Below, piece after piece: positions 62,254 through 64,000 of a stretch of DNA of 64,000 nucleotides. This stretch comes from Dysgonomonas sp. HDW5A (GTDB lineage Bacteria > Bacteroidota > Bacteroidia > Bacteroidales > Dysgonomonadaceae). The position numbers and the translations under genes were made by a program. Within the stretch, counting starts at the first letter, position 1. Each line of letters begins with the position of its first letter. The DNA is taken from assembly GCF_011299555.1 (NCBI RefSeq), contig NZ_CP049857.1, positions 3,410,001 through 3,474,000 on the forward strand, given 5' to 3'. The notes beneath the pieces are model-generated. The model was not told where the DNA came from. It ran no database searches and saw nothing but the letters and a program-made list of their open reading frames with translations.

Positions 62254-64000
62254 ATGAAGAAAAAGGCTATTAACCTTGCGCAAACGCCTATGGCAGTTAA
62301 GCGGGTTTTGTTTGCGTTTCTCTTTTTTTCTGTTTGGGCAGTACCTAATGTTGGTGCTAATCCTATCTTAGCAGACGAAAAAGTAAATGAAGAGCAAGTA
62401 CTCCAAGATGGAAAGCAGATTGTGGTAAAAGGATCTGTCGTAGATTCTAACAATGAACCTCTTATTGGGGTAAGCGTGAAAGTAGCAGGTACTTCTATTG
62501 GTACAGCTACGGATTTTGATGGTAATTTTACAATAAACGTACCACGAGTAGGGTCAGTATTGGAATTTACTTATGTTGGATATACTTCTCAAAAAGTAAC
62601 TGTAGGAAATAATACTACACTTACTATTGTTATGGAAGATGATTCTCAAATTCTTTCTACAGTAGTTGTTACAGCTCCTATCGGAGTACAACGTCCTCCT
62701 AAAGAAATCGGATATTCTGTAAGTTCTATTTCAGCAAAACAATTAACTGAGTCGGGAACGACTAACTTTGCTTCGGCGATGTATGGTAAGGCTGCTGGTG
62801 TTAGAATTAATGCTGCTCCTGGTGGTGCAACCAGTGCTGTGAATGTTCAGATTCGTGGTGTGAACTCTTTGAATTTTAATCAGCAACCTCTTTATGTTGT
62901 TGATGGTATCATGATTCGTAATGATGGACAAAACGGAAAAGACGGAACTAATAATGCAGGTTATTGGACAGATCAAAAAATTCGAGGTAATGGAGCTTTA
63001 GATATCAACCCTCAGGATATAGAGTCTATGACTATCCTTAAAGGTGCTAGTGCATCTGCATTATATGGTTCTGATGCAGCATCTGGAGTTGTTGTTATTA
63101 CAACTAAAAAAGGTTCTAGAGGTGACGGTTTAGGTATTGAGCTTAACTATAATGGAGCTTTTGAAAGCGTATCTTCTTTACCTAATTATCAAAAAGTATA
63201 TGGACCAGGATACGATCCAGCCACAAATTTAAGTAATGGAAATATTGATGGTTGGTTGTCTGATACTAACTCAACTGTAAACAATGGACTACGTCCATGG
63301 TTTTCTGCATGGGCTCAATTTGGACCAAAATATGATGGTCGAGAAGTGAGTTGGTGGGATGGAACTACACGTTCGTATGCTGCGAAAGATGGAAATAATC
63401 TTAAAGATGTTTTTCAAGTAGGATATGGATCTGTTCTAAATTTAGCTTTATCTAAACAAACGGACAAAGTTAATTATCGTTTATCATATACCCGCTTAGA
63501 TTATACTGGAACTCAACGAGGTTCGGAGCAACAAAGAAATACTTTCAATTTAAATTCGGTAGTAAATGTTTCTAAAGATGTAACAGTAGATGTTGTTGCA
63601 AACTATATGAATACAAAAACTCATAACCGTCCGGAATATATGGATCGTATTTTCAATAACTATGGAGGTATGATCAATAGAGCGGAAAGCATAGATAATT
63701 TATTGGATCGATATAAAGATGCTAACGGGTATAAGTTTGTAACATATGCAGATAGGCTAAGTAGACCAGGTATGGATCACCTTACTTATAATACGAATTC
63801 CGCAACATTAATGGATTATTTTTGGGGTAGACTCCGCAATAATTATGATGAAACAGAGAATCGTTTCATGAGTAGTGCTAATTTGAATTGGGATTTATTA
63901 GGTAATGGTAAATTGAAATTCAGAGGACGTATCGGAAATGATTATACAGGAATAAATATTCAAGACGAAAAGTATACTGAGTACCCTATTATTTACAACA
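62254..64000 (+). CDS. SusC/RagA-family TonB-linked receptor, 5' part (runs off window)
   Basis: The frame from ATG 62254 stays open to the right edge (582 codons visible). Signal region to about 40, a carboxypeptidase-regulatory-like domain (about 65-140, LIGVSVKVAGTSIGTATDFD), TonB-plug domain (about 145-290; QIRGVNSL, PLYVVDGIM, ASALYGSDAASGVVVITTKK) and the start of the barrel. Unlike the other SusC in this window it has no STN domain, so it is not expected to signal to a FecR. Its SusD partner and enzymes would lie beyond the window. Confidence 0.93.
   Translation, partial: MKKKAINLAQTPMAVKRVLFAFLFFSVWAVPNVGANPILADEKVNEEQVLQDGKQIVVKGSVVDSNNEPLIGVSVKVAGTSIGTATDFDGNFTINVPRVGSVLEFTYVGYTSQKVTVGNNTTLTIVMEDDSQILSTVVVTAPIGVQRPPKEIGYSVSSISAKQLTESGTTNFASAMYGKAAGVRINAAPGGATSAVNVQIRGVNSLNFNQQPLYVVDGIMIRNDGQNGKDGTNNAGYWTDQKIRGNGALDINPQDIESMTILKGASASALYGSDAASGVVVITTKKGSRGDGLGIELNYNGAFESVSSLPNYQKVYGPGYDPATNLSNGNIDGWLSDTNSTVNNGLRPWFSAWAQFGPKYDGREVSWWDGTTRSYAAKDGNNLKDVFQVGYGSVLNLALSKQTDKVNYRLSYTRLDYTGTQRGSEQQRNTFNLNSVVNVSKDVTVDVVANYMNTKTHNRPEYMDRIFNNYGGMINRAESIDNLLDRYKDANGYKFVTYADRLSRPGMDHLTYNTNSATLMDYFWGRLRNNYDETENRFMSSANLNWDLLGNGKLKFRGRIGNDYTGINIQDEKYTEYPIIYN

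Overview
The window looks like Bacteroidota (Bacteroidales) chromosome, and a Dysgonomonas-like genome is my best guess. The support is family content: SusC/SusD pairs, ECF sigma/FecR pairs, type V (FimA/Mfa) fimbrillins, a GH92 mannosidase, DUF3575/DUF3868 proteins and a small histone H1-like protein. Many genes also have a TAnnTTTG -7 promoter element upstream and no Shine-Dalgarno sequence. The genus is inference. I see no phage, insertion sequence, plasmid gene or CRISPR array. One tRNA gene, tRNA-Arg(TCT), is present.

Layout. (1) 1-9003: a fimbrial locus. It has the end of a FecR anti-sigma factor, an STN-domain/DUF3575 outer-membrane protein, a DUF3868/OmpA-like protein, the major fimbrillin, a FimB/Mfa2-type anchor, and a large lipoprotein ending in a FISUMP domain that may be the tip adhesin. 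(2) 9194-15279: a thioredoxin-like lipoprotein, a clostripain-family (C11) protease, an SDR/DUF2867 protein, an AraC regulator and a zinc alcohol dehydrogenase. (3) 15519-23104: response regulator, histidine kinase, CzcA/CusA-type RND pump, TolC-like protein and adaptor, forming a heavy-metal efflux operon. (4) 23174-33760: mixed single genes. These include two HxlR regulators facing their probable targets, a bacterial aeRF1-like (baeRF3) protein, an internally shortened acetolactate-synthase-like protein, a LuxR/PAS regulator, a FAD oxidoreductase and malate dehydrogenase.

(5) 34055-51160: a complete polysaccharide-utilisation locus. ECF sigma, FecR and a SusC carrying an STN domain form a cell-surface signalling relay, followed by SusD, GH92 mannosidase-PA14, an EEP-family phosphatase, a GDPD-alkaline phosphatase fusion, metallophosphoesterase-PA14, an (alpha/alpha)6 glycosidase and a ROK kinase. 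The mix of exo-mannosidase with four phospho(di)esterase activities suggests a phosphate-decorated mannoside as substrate. (6) 51223-58299: an AraC regulator, a thioredoxin-like protein, stand-alone LpxC, a DUF6132 protein, a DEAD-box helicase, a lipoprotein, a histone H1-like protein and a Zn/Cd P-type ATPase with a 27-bp palindrome at its promoter. (7) 58359-61468: a coiled-coil membrane protein, a GlsB/YeaQ-like protein, then OhrR-like regulator, nitroreductase and thiol peroxidase (redox defence). (8) 62254-end: the start of a second SusC receptor without an STN domain.

The most unusual signals are these. An STN sensor domain sits on a non-receptor DUF3575 protein between FecR and the fimbrial genes. 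There are two hairpin-plus-mini-ORF direct repeats near 25.65 and 25.81 kb. A 91-bp intergenic element occurs at 23.87 and 44.02 kb with about 80 percent identity. The acetolactate-synthase-like protein has lost its GDG cofactor motif, and the utilisation locus is rich in phosphoesterases.
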